A stretch of DNA of 64,000 nt. Source: Tolypeutes matacus. Lineage: Eukaryota > Chordata > Mammalia > Cingulata > Chlamyphoridae. This document shows, one piece after another, positions 1 to 12,952 of this stretch (positions are counted from its first letter, which is position 1; every line of letters starts with the position of its first letter). The notes below the pieces were generated by a model. The model searched no databases and was not told the DNA's origin. It was given only the letters and a program-made list of their open reading frames with translations. Both the position numbers and the translations under genes were made by a program. The stretch covers positions 5,442,346 to 5,506,345 of the forward strand of contig JAKSZT010054569.1 of assembly GCA_026826555.1 (NCBI GenBank), in the 5' to 3' direction.

Positions 1-639
1 TGTGCCTGTGTGTGCACGTGGGTGTGTATGTGGGTGGGGGACGGAAGGGGGAGGGGACCTGGTGGCCTGGACAGGTGGTGATGTTGATGGGGGCTGGGGG
101 GAAGGCTTTTCCCCTCTATAGCTGGGGTGCCCAGTGGACAGCATGCCTGGGTCCCCCTTGTCGGGGACGCCTGAGTCAGGTCCTGCTCGGGACAGCAGGG
201 CCCCTCTGCCTCCCAGTGCTCGGCCTCTCGGGCTTGGGCAGCAGGCCTGGGAATTGTCTGGTTCCCAAGTCCTCAAGCCAAGCCAGGCCCCACCTCTAGG
301 ACCAGACTCCAGAGGAGAGAGAACAAAGAGATGGGCCTGCCGAGCGCCGGCCCCCACCCCAGCCTCGCAGGCTCCCGTCTCGCCTCATGGGCAGGAGGTC
401 ACATGAGCCTTGCATCCCATTGGAGAGTACACGGGCTCTGCGGCCCCCTGGAGATAAATAACGGGGGGGGGGGGCGCTGATCAGACACCCAGCACCCCCC
501 TGCCAAACGGAACTGGCGACCTCAGCCCTTTACTCACCCAGCTGGCGGCCCCCAGCCCACCCTCCCAGCTGGACCCCTCCAGCCCTGGGAGGAAGGACAG
601 CCTGAGCCTGTCCTGGAGCTCTCTGGCGGCCAGATGCTG

Positions 640-765
640 GAGGTGCCCATGTCCCTTCTCATTTAATCCTCCAGGTAACCATGTGGGGGGAGCAGCCCCA
701 TTTACAGCTGGGGAAGCGGAGGATCACAGGGGTTAAGCAGCCCATCCATGGCCGTGCTGCTAATG
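640..765 (+). repeat. MIR SINE fragment
   Basis: The fragment reads CTCATTTAATCCTCCAGGTAACC and then CATTTACAGCTGGGGAAGCGGA and a GGGGTTAAG motif, in the order of the MIR consensus right half. It is old and diverged, with no detectable target duplication. Confidence 0.7.
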
Positions 766-2904
766 AAAGACAGCAGAGTGTCACCCTCCAGCACCCGCCC
801 CCCCAGCCCCGGTGGGAGGGTCCCCGACTCCCTGATGCGGAGTCTGAGCTGCGAGGGCAATTAGGCAGCTGGCTCGCTCCCTGCATTTTCAAGCATCATT
901 AGATCTTTTTCTGACAACTTCATCAGTTAGCAGGGCTCAGAATTGGCAAAAATCCTTATTTAGACATTCAGCCAAAGCATTAAGCAGGGATTTGTTTCAG
1001 AAAAAGCTCCGTGGTGGAGGAAGCAGTCTCTGCCTCCCCTGGGCTGCGCAGACAGAGGAGGGGCGGGACTGGCTCCAGCCTGGTGGCCTTGGGCCCTGCG
1101 AGCTCTTCTCCGGGTCTCAGTTTCCTCACCTTTCACACGGATGTGTTTACACCTTCCATGTGAGGGTGAGGTCATCAGGAAGACCTTGGAACGCAGAGGC
1201 AGCTCTGGGTTCTAGTGTTAGCTTCTCCTCAGCTGGCAGCACGGCCTTGGGCAGGTCCCTTCCTCTCGTACGCTACGGTTTCTGTCTGTACCCCAGGACT
1301 GTGGCCTGTGGCTCTAAGCTGGTGGCCAAAGTGGACAGAGCCTGAGGGCATGGCCAAGGGCAGGTTCTTGCCCTCTCTGGCTGCCTGGCTGTGTGGCGCC
1401 TCTTGAACGGGGCAAGGCATAGACCTCTCACCACTCGCCTGGGTGCGATTTGCTCCACCCATATTTCACGTGTTGTCTGGGCTGGGGACAGAGAGGTGTT
1501 AGCTCTCAGTTATACGGAGCTTGACCAGTCCTCTGCCTCCTCCGCCTCCTCTCACGTCATATCAGATCCTCCAGCGACCTCAGGAAGTAGCTGAAATTCA
1601 GGAGCAGGGTAACGAAGTGACCTGTCCCCTGTCGTCCAGCCAGGACGCGGCGAAAGCCAGGTCCCAACCCGGGACCTCTGACCACAATTCTCACTTCCTG
1701 GCAAGTTTTCCTCATCCAGGACCTTCGGTGGTTCTGTCAGTGGTTCGTGACTTCCCTCAAAGCTCCCAAGAGCGGATGTGTAATGTTCACTGTGCCGCCC
1801 TTGAGAAGCCGTTTAGAGATGTGGCGAAAAAACGGACTTTGGGACAAGACAGGCTTGAGTTCGAATCCTCCCGGTACGACGCTGGGCAAGTCTCTTAACT
1901 TTCTTGCCTTTGAACAAGGAGCCAGTGAGACGCAGGGCCCCAGCCCCCCTGAAAACTCCTCGAGGCACACACGGCAGCCCATCGCTCCTCCCAAGATACC
2001 CATGTGTGGCAGCAGGCAGGAAAGACCCCCCCCTCTTCACAGAAGAGGCAGCTGAGGCCCAGGGAGATAGAGGCCACTGTGGCAGGCTGGGGGAGGGGCT
2101 GGGCCCTAGCTCTGCTGGGAAAACTTGGGGTGAGAACTGACCCAGGGCTTCCCGCCAGGCCTGGACTCCTCTCTCCCTTCTTCAGATGACACTGAAGGAT
2201 TATTTTTAAAGTACTGCTCCTGCCCGCATTCTCCTCCGTGCTGAGGGAATAGGCAGCAGGAGGCGGGGGGGCCTGGGGACATGTTTGTCCCGCACCGCAC
2301 CTCATTCACAGGCCTGCACTCACAGAGCACAAGATAAACAAACCCCATTGCGGCTCCCTAAGAGTCCCGGTTCCAAGGGCCCTGCTCAGCCTGCTGGCTT
2401 GGGACTCGATTCCACTGTCTTTTCTGATAGCTTCATTTGTGCCCCCAGAGACCTCAGACTTGTTTAAAAATAGAAAAATAAACAACATTGTTCTTGAAGT
2501 GCCCCCCACCCCTGAACCCGCTCCTCTCCCCACCCCTTGGCCTCCTAACGAGGTGCTGGCCCGGCTGGCTGGAGCTCTGTTCCCAGGGCTTCCACCCTCT
2601 GCTGCCTGCAGCGTTGAAGGGCTTCCTGGTCGCCCCAGCGGTTAGGGTGGGGGGTGAGGGTGCTGCCTGCCTGGCGCTGTCAGCTGCCCCCGCTCCCCGC
2701 GGCTGGGGTGCGGGGGCACATTCACCCAGGAGCAGAGGGCAGGTCCCACCTAGCACAGGCCGTGGGTGGACCTGCTGGGGACACCCCCCGCCCCCGCTCT
2801 TAGCTCCATGCCTAAGCTGACGGGGCCATGGACACTGTGGGTGTGCTGGACACTGGGTGAGGCTCTCAGGACACAGCCCCTCTTGTCCCCCATGCTTATC
2901 GGGT

Positions 2905-3035
2905 TTGAAGCTAAAATCCTGGCTTGGGGTTACATGTGACCTCCATTTTCCCCATCTGAAGAATGGACCTAGTGATAGCACCCTACCTACCTCAGCAGAT
3001 TTGCTGAGAGGATGGATGTGAAAATACAAAATGCT
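2905..3035 (+). repeat. MIR SINE fragment
   Basis: The order is AAAATCCTGGCT, CATTTTCCCCATCTGAAGAA, ATAGCACC and TTGCTGAGAGGATG, which is the MIR order. It is diverged. Confidence 0.6.
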
Positions 3036-3443
3036 CTAGGAAAATGAATGGGATTTTAGGCAGCATTAATAGAGGCCTAACATGCAGAGGGAGGGAGGTG
3101 GTTGTGCTTCTCCAAGTGGTAGAACCAGATGGAGCCTTTAGGTACAAGAAGGGGGCAGTTTCCCTGGACAGCCACCAGACTGGCCGAGGGTCCCAAAGCC
3201 ACACCACTGAAGTTGATTAAGAAACTGGGGGTGTTTCACCTAAGGCAAAAGACTTGGGAAATCTTGACATATTTGCCAGAGCCAGTGGATGGAGGAGGAA
3301 TTGGATTTAGGAGGAATTAGCTTGGGTCTTAAAGGTACAATTAAGGTGAGCTGGAGAAGTGATACTGAGATCAGTTTCAGCAGAAGCTCCTAAACAGATG
3401 GCACTCGGTAAAGGCGGAATAGGCTGATTCAAGAGAGAGTGAG

Positions 3444-3846
3444 GGAAACAGATGTGGCTCAAGCAATTGGGCTCCCGTCTACCATATAGGAGGTCCAGGG
3501 TTCAATTCCCGGGGCCTCCTGGTGAAAGGCAAGCTGGCCCGAGCAGTGAGTTGGCCCGAGTGGAGAGCTGGCCCGCACAGGAGTGCTGGCGCAGCAAGAT
3601 GACGCAACAACAAGACACACAGAGGAGAGACAATAAGAGATGCAGCAGACCAGGGAGCTGAGTTGGCATAAGAGATTGAGCACCTCTCTCCCACTCCAGA
3701 AGGTCCCAGGACTGGTTCCCGGTACCACCTAAAGAGAAGACGAGCAGACACAGAAGAACACACAGAAAGCAGACAGCGAGTGCAAAACAATGAGTGGGGG
3801 CAGGGAGAAAAATAAATAAATAAATAAATCTTTAAAAAAAAAAAAA
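3444..3846 (+). mobile_element. DAS-type tRNA-derived SINE, long dimeric form
   Basis: The head has a box A-like GTGGCTCAAGCAATTGG and a box B-like GGTTCAATTCC around 3455-3510, followed by a CAAGCTGGCCCGAGCAG-type body and a second tRNA-like stretch near 3690-3730 (CCCAGGACTGGTTCCCGGTA). It ends in AAATAAATAAATAAATC and an A run. Target duplications flank it: AGAGAGAGTGAG at 3432-3443 and AGAGAGGGAGTGAG at 3846-3859. DAS SINEs are tRNA-Ala-related elements described from armadillo, so this is a lineage marker. Confidence 0.9.
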
Positions 3847-4609
3847 GAGAGGGAGTGAGTTCTCTGGCCCTTGGGGGTTCCCAGCTTGAGCTGGACGGCC
3901 ACAGGGAGGGAATGAAGTACAAGGGATCAGGGTTTGGGTGGAGTGGTCTCACTCGTCCAGGAAGTTGAAGCAGAGATTATCCATGTCTTCAGTCTGCTGG
4001 GTGTCCCTGCACTGAGAGGGGCCCCCTGTCTTCCTGCCTGAGGCCAAATGCCAGTGGGTCAGCCCCTGCCTGGCCGGCCCCTCTGGCTCCCTGTCTTCTG
4101 GCAAATCCCTCCCAGAACACAGGGGGCAGGAAGCTGGTGGAGTCCCCATCAGCTCCCTCGAGTTCCATCCCCCTTGGAGAAGCCACTGAGCCACCTGCTT
4201 TTTCTAGGTCTGCACACGAGAGAGCAGGAAAGCAGCTCAAGGACCCAGAAATGCCTTTTAAACCCTGTCGAATTATCAACAAACATGCTCACTGACTACA
4301 AGCTATCCACCTTTGGCTACAGATTTTAAGGAACGGTTCAGACACTTTAAGAAACAAAGATTCCGAGATACACCTTCTGGGCTGAATTTTTGTTCTCATA
4401 GAGCATTGCTTCATGGAACCCTTGTTTACTGCCAGCCTCAGAGGGAAAGAGACTCCTACTTCCCTCATGGAGTCTGGGAGTCAAGAGCCCAGGTCTGCCT
4501 GGGGCCCGGCCCCCGCCCCAGAGAGTGGAGCAGAGTGCAGAAGTAAAGTACCTGCTTCCAACCACCTGGGGAGGAGTTTGTTTGCTGAACAAATTGTCTC
4601 TGGAGCGCA

Positions 4610-5060
4610 CTTTCTTTTTTAAATTTGTTTTGCATTTATTGTTCAAATAGTATGTCAGTATTAAAACAAAAATTTTTTGAAAAGCAATTCCTTAACACTC
4701 AGCCACCCTAACATAGGTTTTCAATTACAATTTTCTTTTGCCATCTTTCTCCCTAGGCACACTGCATTTTACATCGCTGTAGATAAATGTAGGTACAATC
4801 TTATTTTGGGCTTCCTTTTTGTCCCCCCATTAGGCATAAGTGTTTTTCCATGTTGCTCTGTAATTATCATTTTAATGGTTGTGTAACTGCCTTGCGTTCT
4901 GATTTATTAAACCATCCTCTCATGGCTGGACGTTAATATTGTTTCCAGGGCTTACTTTTTCCTTCTCTAAATAATTTTGTAATAAACATCTCATGTATTA
5001 TTTTCTTTGTCTCTTGAATTCTTTTCTTAGTTTAGATTTCCAGGTTCTCCTTGGAGGCAG
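4610..5060 (-). mobile_element. Old LINE-like fragment, probably antisense L1
   Basis: An AT-rich block contains phrases such as AATGGTTGTGTAACTG, TGTTTCCAGGGCTTAC and AATTTTGTAATAAACATCTC. These resemble the antisense 3' end of ORF2 of old mammalian L1 (the region where young L1 encodes STDEWINK). Divergence is high and the family assignment is weak. Confidence 0.35.
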
Positions 5061-5744
5061 TAGCTAGACATTGCAGTCCACTTTGGAAATCTGAATGATG
5101 CAACCATTAACAGGATAATTATCCGATTATATAGCAACGTGGGAAAACATTTTTTTGCCTAATGGGAAGAAAGCACAAAATAAAAAGCATGGACTTTTAA
5201 AAGTCCTTAGTCCAAGGAAGAAGAAAGAGCCCTGTGACACACCACTAGAGACTCCCTTTGGGATGCCAGAGATATAGAAATGCCCTTCCGCATGTGGCTT
5301 TCCAATAGGCACTTTGCGTGTGCTGCCATCCAGCCCGTTTCTCCATCCTGCCACGAGGACACTGTGGGAGAAGCTCCCGGGCACTGCGCCGACAGAGCCC
5401 TGCAGCCCGAGGCGGCGCCTGCTCTCCCAGCCTCTTGCACAGCGTGCGCGCTGTTTGTGGCCAGCCCTGGGCCCAGGTTTCCTCCACCTGTGCCACTGTC
5501 CACCTGGCACCACCCTGGAGGGAGAGAGGCTGTGGGCCGAGGTGCAGAGAGCTTCCGTGATCCCTGTCGCTCATCAGCTCGCCTGCTCACCCCAGCAGAT
5601 GCAGAGATTTGCAAGATATTTTTCACGTCTCCCCCCTCGGTCCTCCCTTGAGCCAGCACCAGCGTCGGTCACAAGCAGATCCCTTTGCTCTCAGCTGGAC
5701 CTTGGTGCTGGCCCAGGAGCTTGATGCCTGCTTGGGCACCATGG

Positions 5745-6162
5745 TCCTTCGATGCTTTTATGGTCCCCAGAAAAGATCATGCCCTGAAAGCTAATCCATT
5801 CTTGGGGCTGTGAACCCATCATAGGTGGGAGCTTTTGATTAGATCACTTCAGTAGGGCGTGACCCAGGAATGAATATAGAAACAGCAGTAAAAACAGCTG
5901 CAGAGACAAAGAGAAAGCCCCAGGGGCAGAGAGAACAGCACAAGAGCAGGAAGCTGAATCAACAGGAACAGGGAGAAGGGAGATGCTGCCATGTGCTAGT
6001 CTCCAAGGAGAAAGCGTTGCCTGATGATGTCTTGATTTGGACACTTGTCACAGCTTCAGAACTGTAAGCTTGCAATCTAATAAATCCCCATTGTAAAAGC
6101 CAATCCATTTCTGGTATATTGCTTTGGCAGCTTTTAGCAAACCGAAATAGGCATCCATTCCA
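5745..6162 (+). mobile_element. LTR-like interspersed repeat
   Basis: The element contains CCCCAGAAAAGATCATG, AATCCATTCTTGGGGCTGTG and GTGACCCAGGAATGAA, then an A-rich body and, near the end, AATAAATCCCCATTGTAAAA and GCCAATCCATTTCTGGTAT. It finishes GCAAACCGAAATAGG. The poly(A) signal just upstream of a conserved end is LTR-like (MaLR or ERVL type). A second copy lies in the opposite orientation at about 55130-55620. I do not know the library name. Confidence 0.6.
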
Positions 6163-6317
6163 TTTCTTTTATTATTATTATTTATACAGAAGTTTTAGGT
6201 TTATGGAAATATCATGCTGAAAATACAGAGTTCCCATATACCACCCTTATATTAGGGTGATACATTTATCAACGCCTTGCATTAGTGTGATACATTTGTT
6301 ACAATTCATGAAAGGAC

Positions 6318-6725
6318 TTTTTTTTAAGATTTGTTTTATTTATTTCTCCTCCCCCTCCCGTTGTTTGCATTTGCTGTCTGCTCTCTCTGTCTCTTTGTTG
6401 TGTGCTCTCTGTGTCTGCTTGTCTACTTTTTAGGAGTCACTGGGAACCGAAACTGAGACCTCCCATGTGGGAGGGAGGCGCCCAATCGCTTGAGCCACCT
6501 CCACTCCCTGCTTGTTGAGTCTCTCATTGTTTTTCATGTGTCTCCTCACTGCATCATCTCATTGCATCATCTTGTTGCGTCAGCTCGCTGTGCCAGCCCA
6601 TCGTGCCAGCCTTTTGTGTCAGCTCACTGTCTTGCTCGTCTTCTTTAGGAGGCACTGGGAGCCGAATTCGGGACCCTCCTATGTGGTAGGCAGGTGCCCA
6701 ACTACTTGAGCCACCTCGGCTTCCC
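6318..6725 (-). mobile_element. DAS-type SINE, long form, inside the antisense L1
   Basis: The T run and ATTTATTTCTCC tail are on the left. Two inverted tRNA-like heads follow: ACTGAGACCTCCCATGTGG with CGCTTGAGCCACCT near 6450-6500, and GAATTCGGGACCCTCCTATG with CTTGAGCCACCTC near 6660-6715. Short AGGAC duplications flank it at 6313-6317 and 6726-6730. It interrupts the 3' UTR of the surrounding L1, so it is younger than that L1. Confidence 0.85.
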
Positions 6726-9299
6726 AGGACAGTTTTAATAATAGTACTATTAACGATTGTCCATTGTTTACGTTAGGGTTTGCTGTGCTGTACAGTCCTA
6801 TGTGGTTTTATTTTTTGTTTTTAATTTTTATTCTAGTAACATATATAAAACCTAAAATTTCCCCCTTTAAAAACATTCAAATATTTAATTCAGAGTTGTT
6901 AAGTATATTCGTAATATTGTGTTACCATCACTGTCATCCATTACCAAAATTTTCCACCTCTCCAAGCAAAAACTCTGTACTGACTAAGCATTAACTCTTC
7001 ATTCCTTACCCCAATCCTGGCCCTGATAGCCTGTATTCTATTTTCTGATTCTATGAATTGGCTTATTTTTAATTATTTCATATCAATGAGATCATACAAC
7101 ATTGTCCTTTTGTTTCTGGCTTATTTCATTCAACATTAGGTCTTTAAGGTTCATCCATGTTGTCGCTTGTATCAGGACTTCATTCCTTTTTATGGATGAA
7201 TAATATCCCATTGTAAGTATACACCACATTTTGTTTATCCATTCATCAGTTGATGGACTCTTGGGTTGCTTCCATCTTTTAGCAATTGTCAATAATGCCA
7301 CTATGATTATCAGCGTGCAAATATCTGCTTGAGTTCCTGCTCTCAGTTCTTTTGGGTATATACCTAGGAGTGGGATTGCCAGGTCATATGGTAGTTCTAT
7401 ACTTAACTTTCTGAAGAGCTGCTAAACTGCTGTCCATAGCAACTGCACCATTTTACATTCCTACCAACAATGAATGAGTGTTCCTATTTCTCCACATCCT
7501 CTCCAACACTTATTTTTCATTTTTTTTCCCCATAGTAGCCATTCTAGTGAAATGTGAAATGGTTTTGATTTGCATTTCCATATTGATTAATGATAATAAA
7601 CATCTTTTCATGTGTTTATTGCCTATTTGTATCTCTTCTTTGGAGAAATGTCTATTCTTTTGCCCTTTCTTTAATTGGGTTGTTTATCTTTTTGTTCTTG
7701 AGTTGTAGGATTTCTTTATATATTCTGGATATTAAACTTACTGGATATTTACTTTCCAATTATTTTCACCCATTCCGTAAGCTTTTTACTTTCATGATGA
7801 ATTTTATTGATGTACAAAAGTTTTTAATTTTGGTGAAGTTCCATTTATCTCTTTTTTCTTTTGTTGCTTGTGCTATTGGTATAAACTCTAAGAAACCATT
7901 GCCTAACACAAGGCCCTGAAGTTGCTGTCCTTTGTTATCTTCTAGGAGTTTTATAGTTTTATATTTAGTTCTTATATATAGATCTTTGATCCATTGTGAG
8001 TTAATTTTTATGTATGGTGTGAAGTAGGGTCCACCTTCATTCTTTTGCATATGGATATGCAGTTTTCCCAGCTCCATTTCTTGAGATGACAATTCATTCC
8101 CCATGAAGTATACTTGGCCACAGATATGAGAGTTTATTTCTGAACTCCCAATTTTATTCCATTGGTCTATATATCTGTCCTTGTGCCAGTACCATGCTGT
8201 TTTGATTACTCTCACTTTATAACAAGTTTTAAAATCAGAGAGTGTGTATCCTTCAACTCCATTCTTATTTTTCAAGATGTTTTTGGCTATTTGGGGCCTC
8301 TTACCCTTCTGTATAAATTTGATGGTTGGTTTTTCCATTTCTGCAAAGAATGTTGGAATTTTTATTGGGATTGTATTGAATCTGTAAATTGTTTTGGGTG
8401 GACTTGACATCTTAACAATATTTAGTGGTGCAATCCATGAACACTGAATATCCCTTTTGATTTCTTTTAGCAATATTGTGGAGTTTTTCATGTACAAGTC
8501 TTTTACATCTTCGGTTAAATTTATTCCTCAATATTTGATTATTTTAGTTGCTATTGCAAGTGGAATTTTTTTACTTGATTTCCTCTTCAGCTTGTTCATT
8601 ACTAGTGTATAGAAACATTACTGATTTTTGCATGTTGATCTTGTACCCTGCCTTTTGGCTGAATTTGTTTATTAGCTCCAGCAGCTTTATTGTGGATTTT
8701 TCAGGATTTTCTATATATAGGATCATGTCACTTGCAAGTAAGGAAAGTTTTATTTCTTCCTTTCCAAACTGGATACCTTTTATTTCTTTGTCTCGCCTAA
8801 TTGCTCTGGCAAGAACTCCCAGTACAATGTTGAATCACAGTGGTGACAGTGGGCATCCTTGCCTCACTCCTGATCTTAGAGGGAAAGCTTTCAGTCTTTC
8901 ACTATTGATTTAAGGAATATTCTTTCTATTCCTAGTTTTCTAAGTGTTTTTAGCAAGAAGGGGTGCTAAGTTTTGTCAGACACCTTTTTCTGTGTCAGTT
9001 GAGATGGTCATGTAATTTTTCCCTTGTTCTATTAATTTTATGTATCACATTAATTGATTTTCTTATGTCGAACCACCTTTGCTTGCCTGGGATAAATCTC
9101 ACTTGATCATGGTGTATAATTATTTTAATTGTTCTTGGAATTGGTTTTACCGAGGATTTTTGGATTTAAATTCACAAAGGATATTAGTCTGTATTTTCTT
9201 TTCTTTTGGTATCTTTATCTGGCTTTGGTATTAGAATGATGTTGAACTCATAGAATGAGTTAGGGTGTGTTGGCTTCTCTTCAATTTTTTGGAAAGTTT

Positions 9300-10160
9300 T
9301 TTTTTTTTTTAATATTCTTTTTTTTTGTAACTTTATTTTGTACATTTAATAATTGAAAATATAAACAATTAAAAACTAAAAAGTAAACACAGATGAATAA
9401 ATATATACATTTCTCAATTAAATGTAATGGATACATATAAATTTTTTTTTTAATCAAACAATATATTACACAATATATTTGGTTCATAGTAACGCATTCA
9501 TGCAGTATTTGTCCTTTTGTGTCTGGCTTGCTTCGCTCAACATAATGTCCTCCAGGTTCATCCATGTTGCCATATGCTTTATGACTTCATTTCTTCTTAC
9601 AGCTGCATAATATTCCATCGTGTGAATAGACCACAGTTTGTTTATCCATTCATCTGTTGATGGACACCTGGGTTGTTTCCAACTTTTGGCAATGGTGAAT
9701 AATGTGGCCTTGAACATCGGTGTGCAGATGTCTGTTCGTGTCACTGCTCTCAGTTCTTCTGGGTATATACCCAGTTAGTGGTATTGCAGGGTCATGTGGC
9801 AAGTCTATATTCAACTTCTTTAGGAACTGCCAAATAGTCCTCCATAGTGGTTGTACCATCCTGCATTCCCACCAACAGTGAAGAATTGTTCCTATCTCTC
9901 CACATTCTCTCCAACACTTGTAGTTCTCTGTCTTTTTAATAGTGGCCATTCTGATAGGTGTAAATGATATCTCATTGTAGTTTTGATTTGCATTTCCCTA
10001 ATCATGAGTGATGTTGAGCATTTCTTCATGTGTTTTTTTGCCATTTGTATTTCTTCTTCAGAGAAATGTCTATTCAAGTCTTTCGCCTATTTTTTAGTTG
10101 GGTCATTTGTCTTTTTATTGTTGAGTTGTAACATCTCTTTATATATCCTGGATATGTGAT
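9300..10160 (-). mobile_element. 5'-truncated young L1 nested in the older L1
   Basis: This 861-bp insertion starts (antisense) with a T run and a 3' UTR matching that of the L1 at 40328-45011. It continues into the ORF2 C-terminus ([20 protein letters not shown] on the - strand near 9650) and stops abruptly near 10160. A perfect 15-bp target duplication TTTTTTGGAAAGTTT flanks it at 9285-9299 and 10161-10175. It splits ORF2 of the older element. Confidence 0.92.
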
Positions 10161-11136
10161 TTTTTTGGAAAGTTTGAGCAGAATTTCTTCTTGCAATTTT
10201 TGGTAAAAGTCCTCTGTGAAACCATCTGGTCCTGGGCTTTTCTTTGTTGGGAGGTTTTTGCTCAACTGATTCAATCTCTTCACCTTGTTATTGGTCTATG
10301 AAAATCTTCTATTTCTTCTTGAGTCAGTGTAGGTAGTTTATATATTTCTAGTCATTTGTCCATTTAGTCTAGCCAATCTAATTTGTTGCCATAGCTGTTT
10401 ATAGTCTCCTCTTACACTACTTTTTATATCTGTGGGGTCGGTAGTAATGTCCCCCTTTTCAGGTCTGATGGTAGTTATTTGTGTCCCTTTTTTCTTCGTC
10501 AGTATAGCTAAAGTTTCATCAATTTTATTGATCTTTGCAAAGAACCAATTTTGGTTTCACTGATTCTCTATTTAAAAAAAAAAAAAAAAAAGAATTATTT
10601 ATTCCATTTATCTCTGCTCTAATCTTTTATATTCCCTTCCTTCAGGTTTAATTTACTCTTCTTCTAGATTCTCTTGTTGTGAGCTTAGGTCTCTGGTTTG
10701 AGATCTTTTGTTTAAAAAATGTAAACATTTAGAGCTATAAATTTCCCCATCAGCACTGCCATTGCTGCATCCCATAAGTTTTGATATGTTGTATTTTCAT
10801 TTTCATTCATCTCAAGATCTTTCTTCATTTCCTTTTGATTTCTTCTTTAAATCATTGGTTGTTTGAGTATCTTATTTAATTTCCACATATTTGTGAATAT
10901 TCCAGTTCTCCCACTATTATTGATTTGTCTTTATTCCATTGGGTTGGAGAAGATATATTGTATGACTTCAATATTTTAAAAATTTATTGAGACTTGTTTT
11001 GTGACTTACCATATGGTCTGTCTCGGAAAATGATCCATTTGAACTATAGAAGAATGTATATTCTACTATTGTTGGGTGAAGTGTTCTATATATATCTATT
11101 AGGTCTAGTTGCTTTGGAGTATTGTTCAAGGTTTCT

Positions 11137-11140
<4 letters not shown>

Positions 11141-11180
<40 letters not shown>

Positions 11181-11385
11181 TCCCCCCTTGCTGCTTGTGC
11201 TCGCTGGGTCCATTTGCTGTGCATTTTTCTGTGTCGGCTTGTCTCCCTTTGTTGCGTCATCTTGTTGCGCCAGCTCACCACGCCGCACGGGCCAGCTTGT
11301 CTTCACCAGGAGACCCCAAGAACCGAACCCAAGGCCTCACATATGGTAAATGGGAGCTCAACCACTTGAGCCACTTCCACTTCCC
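11141..11385 (-). mobile_element. DAS-type SINE, short form, inside the antisense L1
   Basis: It starts with an (ATTT)n tail, then CTCGCTGGGTCCATTTGCTG, AAGAACCGAACCCAAGG and CACTTGAGCCACTTCC. The flanking duplications are TCAAGGTTTCTATTA at 11126-11140 and TCAAGGCTTCTACTA at 11386-11400, with two mismatches. It interrupts ORF2. Confidence 0.88.
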
Positions 11386-12838
11386 TCAAGGCTTCTACTA
11401 CCTTCTTGATCTTCTGTCTAGATGTTCTATTCATTATTGAAAATGGTGTATTGAAGTCTCCTAGTATTAATGTAGAACCTATTTTTCCCTTCAAATCTAT
11501 CAATATTTGCTTCATATATTTGGGGTTCTTCCAATGGGTGCATATATATTTAAAATTGTTGTTTTTTCCTGTTCAATTGACCCCTTAATCAGAATATAGT
11601 GACCTTCTTTGTCCACCATAACAGTTTTTGACTTAAAGTCTATTTTATCTGCAATTAATACAACTACCCTAGTTGTCTTTTGGTTACTATTTGCATGGTA
11701 TATTTTTTTCCCAGCCTTTCACTTTCAGCCTACTTGTGTCTTTGAATTTAAGGTGGGTCTCTTGTAAGCAGCATACAGTTGGGTCATGCTTTTTTATCCA
11801 TTCTACCAATCTCGGCCTTTTGACTGGAGAGTTTAATCCATTTACATTTAAAGTAAGTCCCAATAATACAGGATTTTCTGTTGTCATTTTACTATTTGGT
11901 CTCTGTTTATATGTCTTTTGTCCTTCAATTATTCTATTAATGCCTACTTTCATATTTATTTGATTTTTTGCATTGTACATTTTGAGTTCCTTCTCATTTC
12001 TTTCTGAATATATTTTTCAGATATTTTCTTTGTGGTTGCCATGGGGTTTAAATTTAACATCCTAAATCTATAACAATCATATTTTATTTGATGCCAGTTT
12101 AAATTCAATAACACATACATACACTGTTCCTATACCCTCTGTCTTCTCAACTTTTTACTGTACTTGTTACAAATGATATCTTTATACATTTATGTCCTAA
12201 ATTGTAGATTTATCATTATTTTTATGAATTTGCATCTTAGAACCTATGAGAGGTAACAAGTGGAGTTACATACCAGAAAATACAGTACAAGAGCATTGGC
12301 ATTCTAAATGATCCATATAATTACCTTTAACAAAGGTCTTTATTTCTTTATTCTGCTTCAATCCACTGTCTAGTGTCCTTTCCTTTCAGTCTGAAGAACT
12401 CCCTTTAGCATTGCTTGCAGAGCAAGTCTAGTGGTGACAAACTCTCTCAGCTTTTGTTTATCTGGGAAGGTGTTAATCTCCCCCCTCATATTTAAAAGAC
12501 AGTCTTGCTGGATATAAAACTCTTGGTTGGCAATTGTTTCTTTCAGTACTTTAAATACTTTGTCCCACTGCCTTCCTGATGCCATGGTTTCTTATGCAAA
12601 ATAGGCATTTAATCTTATTGGGGGTCCCTCATACATAACACTTTGCTTTATTTGTGCAGCTTTCCAAACTCGCATCTTGTCCTTGGCATTCGAAATTTGA
12701 CTACTGTGTGACTGGCCATGGTTCTTTTTGAATTTATCCTGTTTTGGGTTTGTTAGGATTCTTTGTTGTATATTCATGTGCTTCATTAAATTTGGGGAAT
12801 TTTCTGCCATTATTTATTTGAATATTCATTTTGCCCCT

Positions 12839-12952
12839 TTCCTTCCTTCCTTCCTTCCTTCCTTCCTTCCTTCCTTCCTTCCTTCCTTCCTTCCTTCCTT
12901 CCTTCCTTCCCTCCCTCCCTCCCTCCCTCCTCCCTCCCTTCCTTTCTTTTCT
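12839..12952. repeat. (TTCC)n/(TCCC)n microsatellite
   Basis: About 70 bases of near-perfect TTCC repeats pass into TCCC repeats. The tract lies in the ORF1 region of the antisense L1 and has destroyed that reading frame. It is likely length-polymorphic. Confidence 0.95.

Larger units (their letters stand above)
1..3443. other. GC-rich non-coding sequence with MIR relics
   Basis: No exon was recognised. The first 45 bases are a GT-rich low-complexity tract and a short G run lies near 466. Decayed MIR SINE pieces are recognisable at about 640-765, 1090-1320, 1605-1700, 1820-1915 and 2905-3035, from the core phrases TTTACAGCTGGGGAAG, GGGCAAGTCTCTTAACTT and TTTTCCCCATCTGAAGAATG. The rest looks unique. 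It probably lies in an upstream intron of CIB4. Confidence 0.5.

Noticed and set aside
3455..3530. tRNA gene suggested by box A and box B motifs
   Set aside because: The motifs belong to a SINE with A-rich tail and target duplications. No intact cloverleaf with a CCA-compatible acceptor stem was seen, and other copies lie across the window.
7766..8497. 243-residue minus-strand frame that resembles a reverse transcriptase protein
   Set aside because: It is a decayed L1 ORF2 segment (WYWHKDRYIDQWN region), not a host gene, and is reported as part of the L1.
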